Shown one piece after another: positions 9,601 through 17,755 of a stretch of DNA of 64,000 nt (within the stretch, counting starts at the first letter, position 1; each line of letters opens with the position of its first letter). Under the pieces are notes generated by a model that was given only the letters and a program-made list of their open reading frames with translations, was not told the origin of the DNA and made no database searches. Source of the DNA: Pseudomonas protegens (GTDB lineage Bacteria > Pseudomonadota > Gammaproteobacteria > Pseudomonadales > Pseudomonadaceae); contig NZ_CP060201.1 in assembly GCF_013407925.2 (NCBI RefSeq), positions 3,162,001 through 3,226,000 on the forward strand, written 5' to 3'. The position numbers and the translations under genes were made by a program.

Positions 9601-9675
9601 CCTGCAGGAGCCGGCTTGCCGGCGAACCGGGCACCAGGTTCTGGCGCCTTCGCGAGCAAGCTCGCGCCTACAGCG
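9601..9675. repeat. Two REP-type palindromes between ctaG and coxA
   Basis: The common REP core AGGAGCCGGCTTGCCGGCGA occurs at about 9606-9625, and a second palindrome type, CGCGAGCAAGCTCGCG, at about 9651-9666. They sit in the 99-base gap between the coxA stop and the ctaG start, so they would be transcribed within the cox mRNA and could affect its stability. Confidence 0.8.
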
Positions 9676-9682
9676 CAGCTGT

Positions 9683-11278
9683 TCATTTCACTTCCGGCGG
9701 GGTGACAAAGGTGTGGTACGGCGCCGGCGAAGGGATGCTCCACTCCAGGCCCTCGGCGCCTTCCCACGGCTTGGCCGGGGCCGGTTTGCCACCGCGAATG
9801 CACTTGATGACGATGAACAGGAAGAAGATCTGCGTGGCGCCGAAGGTGAAGGCGCCGATGGAGGACACCATGTTGAAGTCGGCGAACTGCAGGTTGTAGT
9901 CCGGAATCCGCCGCGGCATGCCCGCCAGCCCGACGAAGTGCATGGGGAAGAAGGCCATGTTCATGCCGACGAAGGACAGCCAGAAGTGCAGCTTGCCCAG
10001 GGTTTCGTCGTACATGTGCCCGGTCCACTTGGGCAGCCAGTAATAGGCCGAGGCGAAGATCCCGAAGATCGCCCCCGGCACCAGCACGTAGTGGAAGTGC
10101 GCCACCACGAAGTAGGTGTCCTGGTACTGGAAGTCCGCCGGGGCGATGGCCAGCATCAGCCCGGAAAAACCGCCAATGGTGAACAGGATGACGAAGGCCA
10201 CGGCGAACAGCATCGGCGTCTCGAAGGTCAGCGAGCCCTGCCACATGGTGCTCACCCAGTTGAACACCTTGACCCCGGTGGGCACGGCGATCAGCAGGGT
10301 GGCGTACATGAAGAACAGCTCGCCCACCAGCGGAATGCCGACCACGAACATGTGGTGCGCCCAGACGATGAACGACAGGAAGGCAATCGCCCCGGTGGCA
10401 TAGACCATCGAGGTGTAGCCGAACAGCGGCTTGCGGCTGAAGGTGGGGATGATCGAGCTGACGGCGCCGAAGGCCGGCAGGATCATGATGTACACCTCGG
10501 GATGGCCGAAGAACCAGAACACGTGCTGGAACAACACCGGGTCGCCGCCGCCGGCGGCACTGAAGAAGCTGGTGCCGAAGTGGATGTCCATCAGCATCAT
10601 GGTCACGCACCCGGCCAGCACCGGCATCACCGCGATCAGCAGGAAGGCGGTGATCAGCCAGGTCCAGACGAACAGCGGCATCTTCATCAGGGTCATGCCC
10701 GGGGCACGCAGGTTGAGGATGGTGGCGATCACGTTGATCGCGCCCATGATCGAACTGATGCCCATCAGGTGAATGGCGAAGATGAAGAAGGTCACGCTTT
10801 CCGGGGCGTAGGTGGTGGACAGCGGAGCGTAGAAGGTCCAGCCGAAGTTCGGCCCGCCGCCGGGCATGAACAGGGTCGAAACCAGCAGCAGAAAGGCCGC
10901 CGGCAACAACCAGAAGCTGAAGTTGTTCATCCGCGGCAGGGCCATGTCCGGGGCGCCGATCATCAGCGGGATCATCCAGTTGGCCAGGCCGACGAAGGCC
11001 GGCATCACCGCGCCGAAGACCATCACCAGGCCATGCATGGTGGTCATCTGGTTGAAGAACGCCGGCTCGACGATCTGCAGCCCGGGCTGGAACAGCTCGG
11101 CACGGATCACCATGGCGAACGAGCCGCCCAGCAGGAACATGCAGAAGCTGAACCACAGGTACAGGGTGCCGATGTCCTTGTGGTTGGTGGTCAATACCCA
11201 ACGCATCAAGCCCTTGGCGGGACCGTGGGCATGCTCATCATGGCCGGCGTGGCCGTGGTCATCGATCACTGCACTCAT
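9683..11278 (-). CDS. coxA: Cytochrome c oxidase subunit I
   Basis: Catalytic haem a / haem a3-CuB subunit of the terminal oxidase. 531 residues with about twelve membrane helices. Diagnostic motifs are WVLTTNHKDIGTLY, FFGHPEVYI (CuB His and cross-linked Tyr context), the HH pair in WAHHMFVVG, and the haem-ligand context YFVVAHFHYVLV. The ATG at 11278 has AGGAG at good spacing; an in-frame ATG 21 nt upstream lacks one. It lies downstream of coxB with only a short gap, which holds a possible 29-codon ORF. Confidence 0.97.
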   Translation of the reverse strand: MSAVIDDHGHAGHDEHAHGPAKGLMRWVLTTNHKDIGTLYLWFSFCMFLLGGSFAMVIRAELFQPGLQIVEPAFFNQMTTMHGLVMVFGAVMPAFVGLANWMIPLMIGAPDMALPRMNNFSFWLLPAAFLLLVSTLFMPGGGPNFGWTFYAPLSTTYAPESVTFFIFAIHLMGISSIMGAINVIATILNLRAPGMTLMKMPLFVWTWLITAFLLIAVMPVLAGCVTMMLMDIHFGTSFFSAAGGGDPVLFQHVFWFFGHPEVYIMILPAFGAVSSIIPTFSRKPLFGYTSMVYATGAIAFLSFIVWAHHMFVVGIPLVGELFFMYATLLIAVPTGVKVFNWVSTMWQGSLTFETPMLFAVAFVILFTIGGFSGLMLAIAPADFQYQDTYFVVAHFHYVLVPGAIFGIFASAYYWLPKWTGHMYDETLGKLHFWLSFVGMNMAFFPMHFVGLAGMPRRIPDYNLQFADFNMVSSIGAFTFGATQIFFLFIVIKCIRGGKPAPAKPWEGAEGLEWSIPSPAPYHTFVTPPEVK

Positions 11279-11364
11279 GTCCTGTCTCCTGCAAGCCAAT
11301 GGACGGGATGATCGGCAGCGACGTGCCGCGACCGCTTGCGCACATACTCGATAAACCGGCTCAT
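11275..11364 (-). CDS. Possible 29-residue micro-ORF between coxB and coxA
   Basis: ATG at 11364 overlaps the coxB stop (ATGA), and the TGA at 11275-11277 overlaps the coxA start codon. The predicted peptide is basic at its N-terminus (MSRFIEYVRKRSRHVAADHP...). GGAAAG precedes the ATG. The exact tiling from the coxB stop to the coxA start suggests translational coupling. Small assembly proteins are known at this spot in some proteobacteria, but I do not recognise this sequence, so it may be chance. Confidence 0.35.
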   Translation of the reverse strand: MSRFIEYVRKRSRHVAADHPVHWLAGDRT

Positions 11365-12488
11365 TTGCTTTCCGCCTGTTTCAGCGCCAGTACATCCTTG
11401 GGCGTCACCATGTCGCCCTTGTTGTTGCCCCAGGCGTTGCGTTCGTAGGTAACCACGGCGGCGATGTCGACTTCCGAGAGCTGCTTGCCGAAAGCCGCCA
11501 TGGCGGTGCCCTGCTTGCCGTGGAACACCAGGCTCAGGTGAGCCTCCTTGGGACCGGTGGCAATCTTCGAACCCTTGAGCGCCGGGAACATCGGCGGCAG
11601 GCCCTGGCCTTCGGCCTGGTGACAGGCGACGCACGTGGTGTGGTAGACCTTGTCGCCACGGGCCACCAGCTCGTCCAGGGTCCACTCCTTGCTGGTCAGT
11701 TCCTTGAGCTTGGCCGCCTCGGCCTTGCGTTCGCCGAGCCAGGTGTCGTAGTCGGCCTGGTTCTTGACCTCGACCACGATCGGCATGAAGCCGTGGTCCT
11801 TGCCGCACAGTTCGGCGCACTGGCCGCGATAGATGCCGGGCTTGTCGACCCGGGTCCAGGCCTCGTTGACGAAGCCGGGGATGGCATCGCGCTTGACCGC
11901 GAAGGCCGGCACCCACCAGGAGTGGATCACGTCAGCGGCGGTCACCAAAAAGCGCACCTTGGCCCCCACCGGCAACACCAGCGGCTGGTCGACTTCCAGC
12001 AGGTAGTGCTCGCCCTTGGCGGTCTTGTTGTGGATCTGCTCGGCGGGAGTGGCCAGGTTGCTGAAGAACTCCACGTCCTGACCGAGGTATTTGTAGTGCC
12101 ACTTCCACTGGTAGCCGGTGATCTGGATGTCCACGTCCGGCTCGCTGGTGTCGTACATCTTGATCAGCGTTGCCGTGGCGGGCACGGCCATGGCCACCAG
12201 GATCAGGAAGGGAATGATGGTCCAGAGGATTTCCACGGTGGTGCTTTCGTGAAAGCGGGCCGGGACCTGGCCAGTGGAGCGCCGGTGCACGATCATCGAC
12301 CAGAACATCGCACCGAAGACGATGACCCCGATCACCACACAGATCCAGAAGATGGTCATGTGCAGGTCGAATACCGCGTGGCTTATCTCGGTCGCCCCAG
12401 GCGTCATATTCACCGTCCAGGCGGCTTGCGCCTGGCTGAATACCGACCACAACAGGAGGCCCATCCAGACATGTGGATGTCGCATCAT
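11361..12488 (-). CDS. coxB: Cytochrome c oxidase subunit II with fused cytochrome c domain
   Basis: Electron-entry subunit of the oxidase, 375 residues. After a signal peptide (cleavage near QAQA-AW) come two membrane helices (about 40-65 and 85-110), then the cupredoxin domain with CuA ligands (His189, Cys224, Cys228, His232, Met235 in CAELCGKDHGFM). A C-terminal class I cytochrome c domain follows with CVACH (286-290), the caa3-type arrangement. AAGGGGAA lies upstream of the ATG. It is the first gene of the minus-strand cox cluster and is transcribed away from the gene at 12859. Confidence 0.97.
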   Translation of the reverse strand: MMRHPHVWMGLLLWSVFSQAQAAWTVNMTPGATEISHAVFDLHMTIFWICVVIGVIVFGAMFWSMIVHRRSTGQVPARFHESTTVEILWTIIPFLILVAMAVPATATLIKMYDTSEPDVDIQITGYQWKWHYKYLGQDVEFFSNLATPAEQIHNKTAKGEHYLLEVDQPLVLPVGAKVRFLVTAADVIHSWWVPAFAVKRDAIPGFVNEAWTRVDKPGIYRGQCAELCGKDHGFMPIVVEVKNQADYDTWLGERKAEAAKLKELTSKEWTLDELVARGDKVYHTTCVACHQAEGQGLPPMFPALKGSKIATGPKEAHLSLVFHGKQGTAMAAFGKQLSEVDIAAVVTYERNAWGNNKGDMVTPKDVLALKQAESK

Positions 12489-12858
12489 TGCGGGTTCCCC
12501 TTATCGTTCTTGTTATCCCGGAGGCTCAACACCTGCGGCAAGGGAGCGGCTGCCTAGACTACGAACTTAAACCGGCCGGGGCCTCGCTGCGTTTGCAGTC
12601 GAGCGTCATCAGCTAACTTCATTCCTTGGCGAGTATAGACAGCGACTCTCACCTCGCAACGCAAGGGAGCAAATCACCTGGAACGCCGGAAAAGGCCTTT
12701 GCAGGCCACGGCGCAAAAGGGATCGGGAGCAGGGGCGCGCACAACGATATAACCGCGATGACTAAGCATGAAATAATTATGACAAATGCGTCTTAACCGC
12801 TTTTGTAAGCACGCTAACTTATGTGCTCCCTATTCATGTCCTTGTCCCTGGAGTTTTC
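12489..12858. promoter_or_regulatory. Divergent promoter region, coxB / conserved hypothetical
   Basis: 370 bases with no gene, upstream of both divergent genes. The half nearest the plus-strand gene is AT-richer (about 12749-12835, with ATAATTATGACAAATG). An imperfect inverted pair AGCAC-N10-GTGCT lies near 12808-12828. I see no confident -35/-10 pair or named operator. Confidence 0.5.
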
Positions 12859-13509
12859 ATGAACACCGTCGCATTGCGCGAGCAGATCCAGTTGGCCCAG
12901 CAACACGAAGCCAGCACGGGCCTCCTGACCCGTCAGCTGGAAACGCAACTGCCTCACCTGCACCCCTCCATCCAGCTGCCCGAAGTCGACGCCAAGGGCG
13001 TCCTGACCCGTTTCGTCAGCGCCTACATCGACCAGGTTCCGGACCTGCTGGACGCCGCCAACGCGGTGGCCCGCGAAGCCGGCATCGAGTCACAGATCAA
13101 GCCGGTCCTGAAGATCGCCGAGCAATTCTTCCTCCAGCCGCCGGCCATCATGGACGGCCACGTCGGCCTCGACAGCCTGCTGGACGAAGCCTACCTGGCC
13201 CTGCGCCTGGTGGAGGAAGTCAACGACCTGTACATCAAGCACTTCGGCCGTCCGCTGATCCCCCTGGACATGACGGTGGCCAACCTCATCGCCCACCAAC
13301 TGATCGGCGAAACCTTCGCCAACCAACTGGATGAAGCGGTGCACCACGCCGTGGACGCCATGCTCAACGAAGAAAGCTTCGCCCTGGAATCGGTGGAAGC
13401 CTACCGCGACACACTCAACAGCCCGGACACCGAGGCTGCCTGGAAGCGCTGGCCCTGCCTGTCGCGCCAGCTGGGCGTGGAACTGGAACTCGACCAGCCC
13501 GCCGCCTGA
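12859..13509 (+). CDS. Conserved Pseudomonas protein next to coxB, function unknown
   Basis: 216-residue, largely helical soluble protein without signal peptide or membrane segment. The ATG at 12859 has TGGAG 5 nt upstream; the longer open frame starts 12 codons earlier without a ribosome site. It corresponds in position to PAO1 PA0104 (from memory), which lies divergent from coxB. Acidic leucine-rich helices dominate (for example LLDEAYLALRLVEEVNDLY). I do not recognise a domain. Conserved pairing with the oxidase operon hints at a link, unproven. Confidence 0.85.
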   Translation: MNTVALREQIQLAQQHEASTGLLTRQLETQLPHLHPSIQLPEVDAKGVLTRFVSAYIDQVPDLLDAANAVAREAGIESQIKPVLKIAEQFFLQPPAIMDGHVGLDSLLDEAYLALRLVEEVNDLYIKHFGRPLIPLDMTVANLIAHQLIGETFANQLDEAVHHAVDAMLNEESFALESVEAYRDTLNSPDTEAAWKRWPCLSRQLGVELELDQPAA

Positions 13510-13792
13510 CCCCACTCCTCGCCAGCAAGGCTCGCTCCGGGCCTTGTGGCGAAGGGGCCGACTCCGCCGCCGATTCAACCGCGGGCAGGCACCACGCCCA
13601 CGACACCGCCCAGGCTCCGACGCCGCCGCCCCCCCGCGCCTCAAGCAACAGTTTCGCCCCCCTGGCGCTGTTGACCCGTGCCCATTCCTCCAGCAACGCC
13701 AGCTCGCCTTCGCGTTCCAGCCGGATCAGGCTGATCCTCAAATCTTCAGGCGTGGCAAAGCCGGGACTGCCAAACGGCAGCCCCGGATACAA
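13510..13792 (-). other. Possible gene remnant after the carbonic anhydrase
   Basis: 307 bases lie between the hypothetical gene and the carbonic anhydrase stop. The minus strand is open from an ATG at 13792 and begins protein-like (MYPGLPFGSPGFATPEDLR, then a charged helix rich in Leu, Glu and Arg) with normal Pseudomonas codon use for about 50 codons. It then becomes low-complexity (Gly-rich) and runs into a repeat-like sequence (CTCGCCAGCAAGGCTCGC near 13517-13534). No ribosome site was found before the ATG. It may be the decayed tail of a gene or chance coding potential. Confidence 0.3.
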
Positions 13793-13816
13793 CCACTCAA
13801 GGGGATTGAGGCGGAA

Positions 13817-14551
13817 TCAGAAGCGCGCTTTGGGCGTCGCCACAGGGATCGGATGGGTGCCATCGAGCGGCAGGAAGCAACCTTTGTCCGCGTCGTAAGC
13901 CTTGATCGAACTGCTCTCGATGTCGTAGACCCAGCCATGGATGAACAACTGGCCGTTGGCCATGCGCGAGGCCACGGAAGGGTGGGTGCGCAGGTGCTGC
14001 AACTGGGCGATGACGTTCTCTTCGGTCAGCACATGCATGCTGGACGACTCGTCGGCGCAATCGCAGTTCTCGTGGACCATGGTCCGCGCCACTTCGGCAT
14101 GGCGCAGCCAGGCCTTGACCGTGGGCATCTTCTCCAGGCTCTGCGGGTTGAGCACCGCGCGCATCGCGCCGCAGTCCGAATGCCCGCAGACGATGATGTG
14201 ATGCACCCCGAGGGCCAGCACCGCGTACTCGATCGCCGTGGACACGCCGCCGTTCATCTGCCCGTAAGGCGGCACCACGTTACCCACGTTGCGGGTCACG
14301 AACAGGTCGCCCGGTGAGCTTTGGGTGATGAGTTCGGGAACGATGCGCGAATCGGCACAGGCAATGAACATCGCCCGCGGCCGCTGGGCCGTGGCCAGTT
14401 TCTTGAACAACTCTTCCTGCTGCGGGAAGACTTCATGATGAAAATGCAAAAAGCCGTCAACGATATGCTGCAGCGCTGCATCGGCGGTTTCGGCAACCTC
14501 GGTGGGTGCGGGAGCCGACGCAGCCAACGGCTGTTTATCCTGGTCACTCAT
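13817..14551 (-). CDS. Beta-class carbonic anhydrase
   Basis: Zinc enzyme interconverting CO2 and bicarbonate in the cytoplasm. 244 residues. The zinc and catalytic set is complete: CADSR (Cys65, Asp67, Arg69) and HSDCGAM (His124, Cys127). A Pro/Ala-rich N-terminal extension of about 25 residues precedes the core. It is in the PA0102 position relative to the cox locus. The 228 bases upstream are noncoding and should hold its promoter. Confidence 0.95.
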   Translation of the reverse strand: MSDQDKQPLAASAPAPTEVAETADAALQHIVDGFLHFHHEVFPQQEELFKKLATAQRPRAMFIACADSRIVPELITQSSPGDLFVTRNVGNVVPPYGQMNGGVSTAIEYAVLALGVHHIIVCGHSDCGAMRAVLNPQSLEKMPTVKAWLRHAEVARTMVHENCDCADESSSMHVLTEENVIAQLQHLRTHPSVASRMANGQLFIHGWVYDIESSSIKAYDADKGCFLPLDGTHPIPVATPKARF

Positions 14552-14779
14552 GATTCAGCCTCTCTGTCGGATTTGGTGAATTTTCCAGAATTATCCGGCA
14601 CGACGCCAGCAATCGATTAAAAAATAACCGCGCCGCCGACCGCAAGCCATGGCTCGCTCGACGAACAAGGTAGCCAAAAAAATTTGACTCAAACTGAATG
14701 CAAGGCTCTAGAACAACACTATTGGCGATCTCAAAAAGCGCCCGGCGGCGCCCGCGACTTAACGATAGGCCAACGCCGC

Positions 14780-15838
14780 TCAGAGCAACGACATCTGCCC
14801 ACCCGGCGGACAGAAGGCCGAACAGTCAAGATCGAACCCCTCGCGACGATTGAGCCCCAGACGCTTGAGAGCCTTGGCAAAACGCTGGGCCAGCAGGTCG
14901 GCGAAAGGTCCCTCGCCGCGCATGCGGGCGCCAAAACGGCTGTCATACAGCTCACCGCCACGGCTCTGGCGGATCAGGCTGAGGACATGGGCGGCCCGCT
15001 GCGGGTAATGCGCCGCCAGCCACTCCTCGAACAGCGGCGCCACTTCCAGGGGCAGGCGCAGCATCATGTACGCCGCACTCTGCGCCCCGGCGGCATGGGC
15101 CTCGCTGAGCAGGCTTTCCAGCTCGCTGTCGTTGATCATCGGGATCATCGGCGAACACAGTACCCCCACCGGAACGCCCGCGGCGCGCATCACTCGGATC
15201 GCCCGCAGGCGCGCCTTGGGCGCCGCCGCCCGGGGTTCGAGAATGCGCTTGAGCTCATCGTCCAGGGTGGTCAGGCTGATCATCACCGCCACCAGCCGCT
15301 GCCGGGCCAGCTCGGCCAACAGATCCAGATCCCGCAGGATCAGCGAGCCCTTGGTGACGATGGTCACCGGGTGCCGATAGCGCAGCAGCACTTCCAGGGT
15401 GCGCCGGGTCAGTTGCTGCTCGCGCTCGATGGGCTGGTAGGGGTCGGTATTGGACCCCAGGTTGATCGGGGCACAGCGATAGCCGGGCTTGGACAGTTGC
15501 TGCTCCAGCAGCGCGGCGGTGTTGCTCTTGGCGATCAGCCTGGTTTCAAAGTCCAGCCCCGGCGACAGGTCCCAGTAAGCGTGGCTGGGCCGCGCGTAGC
15601 AGTAGATGCAGCCGTGCTCGCAACCGCGATAGGGGTTGATCGAGCGATCGAAGGGCAGGTCCGGCGAGGTGTTGCGGGTAATGATGGATTTCGCCGTTTC
15701 AAAACGCACCTCGGTGCCCTGGGTCAGCGGCACCTCCTGGTACCAGCCGTCGTCCTCGGCCACCGAACGGTTGGGCGCGAAACGGTTGTGCGGATTGCTC
15801 GCGGTGCCGCGACCACGGGGAGGCAGGGGGGTGAACAT
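14780..15838 (-). CDS. PA0069-family radical SAM protein, LexA-controlled
   Basis: 352-residue radical SAM enzyme. The 4Fe-4S motif is CEHGCIYCYAR (CxxxCxxC, about residues 74-81), preceded by SINPYRGC as in the spore-photoproduct-lyase-like branch. The C-terminus carries further cysteines (CSAFCPPGG). It has GGAG 7 nt before the ATG, and a LexA-type palindrome overlaps this translation-start region. From memory PA0069 belongs to the P. aeruginosa LexA regulon, so a role in DNA damage response is likely, though the reaction is unknown. Confidence 0.9.
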   Translation of the reverse strand: MFTPLPPRGRGTASNPHNRFAPNRSVAEDDGWYQEVPLTQGTEVRFETAKSIITRNTSPDLPFDRSINPYRGCEHGCIYCYARPSHAYWDLSPGLDFETRLIAKSNTAALLEQQLSKPGYRCAPINLGSNTDPYQPIEREQQLTRRTLEVLLRYRHPVTIVTKGSLILRDLDLLAELARQRLVAVMISLTTLDDELKRILEPRAAAPKARLRAIRVMRAAGVPVGVLCSPMIPMINDSELESLLSEAHAAGAQSAAYMMLRLPLEVAPLFEEWLAAHYPQRAAHVLSLIRQSRGGELYDSRFGARMRGEGPFADLLAQRFAKALKRLGLNRREGFDLDCSAFCPPGGQMSLL

Positions 15839-15844
15839 GGCAGC

Positions 15845-15878
15845 GCTCCATTACTGTATGCGCATACAGTAATGGAGC
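15845..15878. promoter_or_regulatory. LexA-type SOS operator
   Basis: A perfect 34-bp palindrome centred on 15861/15862. Its core is CTGT-ATGCGCAT-ACAG (15854-15869), matching the CTGT-N8-ACAG LexA box. It begins 7 bp upstream of the radical SAM start codon and its edge includes the GGAG ribosome site. LexA bound here should block transcription or its early elongation. Confidence 0.85.
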
Positions 15879-15961
15879 CGGTTTTATCTGACCAGCACCG
15901 CCGGACCGAAACCCACCTCCGCAAGCGAACCTACCCCGCGCGACGCAGGCCTTAGCGCACC

Positions 15962-15985
15962 TTCGCCGGCAAGCCGGCTCCTACA
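15962..15985. repeat. REP element
   Basis: Single copy of the group's REP palindrome (TTCGCCGGCAAGCCGGCTCC followed by TACAG) in the gap upstream of the small gene at 16036. Confidence 0.8.
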
Positions 15986-16035
15986 GGTTTGTGGCGTTGG
16001 GGTATAAGGCAGGCTCAAAGAACAGGAGCGCAAAC

Positions 16036-16392
16036 ATGCCCAGGACACGCGGCAGGCTGGAAAAGATCTTCTACGCGGCGGATGCCTACCTCCCCAGTTA
16101 CGAACAAGGCGCCGACCTGATCATCGTCAGGGCGCCCGATGGCCAGCTCTGGGGCCTGGCCGGCGAATTCGGGCTGTGCACCCAGGACATCGAAAAGGCC
16201 ACAGTGAACGACCAGCAACCCTTCGATGAAGCGGACCCGAAGTTCGCCGAGGTGCGCTGGAGCCCCCACCACGACGGCATCGGCCTGCTCCCCGCAAGCT
16301 GGGAAGACCTGATGAACGCCGGGCTGGCGGACTGCATCGCCGGCTATCAGCTGGAAAGCCGCTTGGGCATCCAGCGCTTCACCCAGGGCTGA
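16036..16392 (+). CDS. Small protein of unknown function
   Basis: 118 residues, soluble, no signal peptide. The ATG at 16036 has CAGGAG 7 nt upstream; the open frame begins 15 codons earlier in noncoding repeat sequence. It is acidic with several Trp residues (GQLWGLAGEFG, EVRWSPHHDG, PASWEDLM). I do not recognise a family. It stands alone, between the REP element and the convergent gluconate dehydrogenase operon. Confidence 0.75.
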   Translation: MPRTRGRLEKIFYAADAYLPSYEQGADLIIVRAPDGQLWGLAGEFGLCTQDIEKATVNDQQPFDEADPKFAEVRWSPHHDGIGLLPASWEDLMNAGLADCIAGYQLESRLGIQRFTQG

Positions 16393-16438
16393 ACAGCCAG
16401 CGCCGGACCGACGCCCGCAGCGGGCGTCGGCCTTGGCC

Positions 16439-17743
16439 TCAGTGACGAGAGAACGGCCCCAAATCGTCGTTGGACCGGCTCTGCAGGTCGCCATTGCGCA
16501 GCGCCGCCACGTCCCCGGGCTGCACCGCCGACGCCTGGTTGCCCCAGCTGCTGCGGATGAAGTTGACCACGTCGGCCACCTCCTGGTCCGACAGGCGCCA
16601 GGCGAAGGGCGGCATGCTGAAGGTCGACGGCGCGCTGTGGGTGGCCGGCAAGGTGCCGCCCTTGAGCACGATATGGATCAGCGAGGTGGCATCCGCCGAC
16701 TGCAGCACCGGGTTGCCCGCCAGCGCCGGGAACACCCGGGTGTAGCCATGGCCGTCGGTGCGGTGGCAGGCCGCGCAGTTGTCGATGTACACCGCAGCAC
16801 CCGGCTTGCTGTCGTCACCTTTCCACAGGGCCTCGGCCACCTGCTGGTCATACGAGTGCGGCTGATCCTTGGGGTCATTGGCCGGCAGCGACTTGAGGTA
16901 ACGGGCAATCGCCGTCAGGTCGGCCTCGCTCATGTACTGCATGCTGTGCACCACCACATCGCTCATGCCGCCGAACACCGCGCTGCGATCGCTGCGGCCG
17001 GTCTTGAGGAACTGCACCAGCTGCTCTTCGCTCCAGCTGCCCAGGCCATCCTTGTGGTCACCTCGCAGGCTCTTGGCGATCCAGCCCTCCAACGGCGCGC
17101 TACCGGCTAGGAAGTGGCTGCCGTCGCTGGCGCTCAGGGCCCTCTCCTGCATGGTCAGGGCCCGGGGCGTATGGCAGGCGCCGCAGTGGCCCAGGCCTTC
17201 CACCAGGTAGGCGCCACGGCTGATGACAGGATCGCCGCCGCCGGCGACCGTCGAAGGCTCCACGCTCGGGGCGAACATCCAGCGCCAGATCGCCAGCGGC
17301 CAGCGCATGCTCAGGGGCCAGGGAATGTCGCTGTCCTGGTTGTCACGGACCACTGGCGCCACGCCTTTCATGAAGTAGGCGTACAGCGCCTGCATGTCGG
17401 CGTCGCTGACCCGGGCATAGGACGGGAAGGGCATGGCCGGGTACAGGGTGCTGCCGTTCTTGGCCACGCCATGGCGTACGGCCTGGTCGAAATCCTCGAA
17501 GCTGTAGTCGCCGATGCCGGTCTTGTCCGGGGTGATGTTGGTGGAATAGATCACGCCGATGGGGGTTTCCATCGGCAGCCCGCCGGCGAACGGCTGGCCG
17601 TCCTTGGCCGTGTGGCAAGCCACGCAGTCACCGGCACGGGCCAGGTACTCGCCCTGCTTCACCAGGGCCTGCTGATCCACCTCGGCGGCGTTGACGAAGG
17701 CGCTGCCCAGCAGCGCCAGGGTGGCGATAACGAGTGCTTTCAT
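16439..17743 (-). CDS. Gluconate 2-dehydrogenase cytochrome c subunit
   Basis: Tri-haem cytochrome c of the membrane-bound gluconate 2-dehydrogenase. It passes electrons from the flavoprotein to the respiratory chain on the periplasmic face. 434 residues with a signal peptide (cleavage about NAAEV) and three CxxCH haem sites: CVACH (40-44), CGACH (187-191) and CAACH (323-327). I chose the ATG at 17743 because AAGGAG lies 8 nt before it; the ATG six bases earlier is only 2 nt from the same site. Third gene of the three-subunit operon; alcohol or sorbitol dehydrogenases share this architecture. Confidence 0.9.
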   Translation of the reverse strand: MKALVIATLALLGSAFVNAAEVDQQALVKQGEYLARAGDCVACHTAKDGQPFAGGLPMETPIGVIYSTNITPDKTGIGDYSFEDFDQAVRHGVAKNGSTLYPAMPFPSYARVSDADMQALYAYFMKGVAPVVRDNQDSDIPWPLSMRWPLAIWRWMFAPSVEPSTVAGGGDPVISRGAYLVEGLGHCGACHTPRALTMQERALSASDGSHFLAGSAPLEGWIAKSLRGDHKDGLGSWSEEQLVQFLKTGRSDRSAVFGGMSDVVVHSMQYMSEADLTAIARYLKSLPANDPKDQPHSYDQQVAEALWKGDDSKPGAAVYIDNCAACHRTDGHGYTRVFPALAGNPVLQSADATSLIHIVLKGGTLPATHSAPSTFSMPPFAWRLSDQEVADVVNFIRSSWGNQASAVQPGDVAALRNGDLQSRSNDDLGPFSRH

Positions 17744-17755
17744 GGTCATCGCTCC

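Noticed and set aside
8156..11311. A 1051-codon open frame on the plus strand across coxC, ctaG and coxA
   Set aside because: It is antisense to the oxidase genes and reads as Gln/His/Gly-rich non-protein sequence, including through the intergenic REP.
13510..13560. CRISPR-like repeat at the repeat-rich gap
   Set aside because: Only single, non-identical REP-like units without spacers of constant length.
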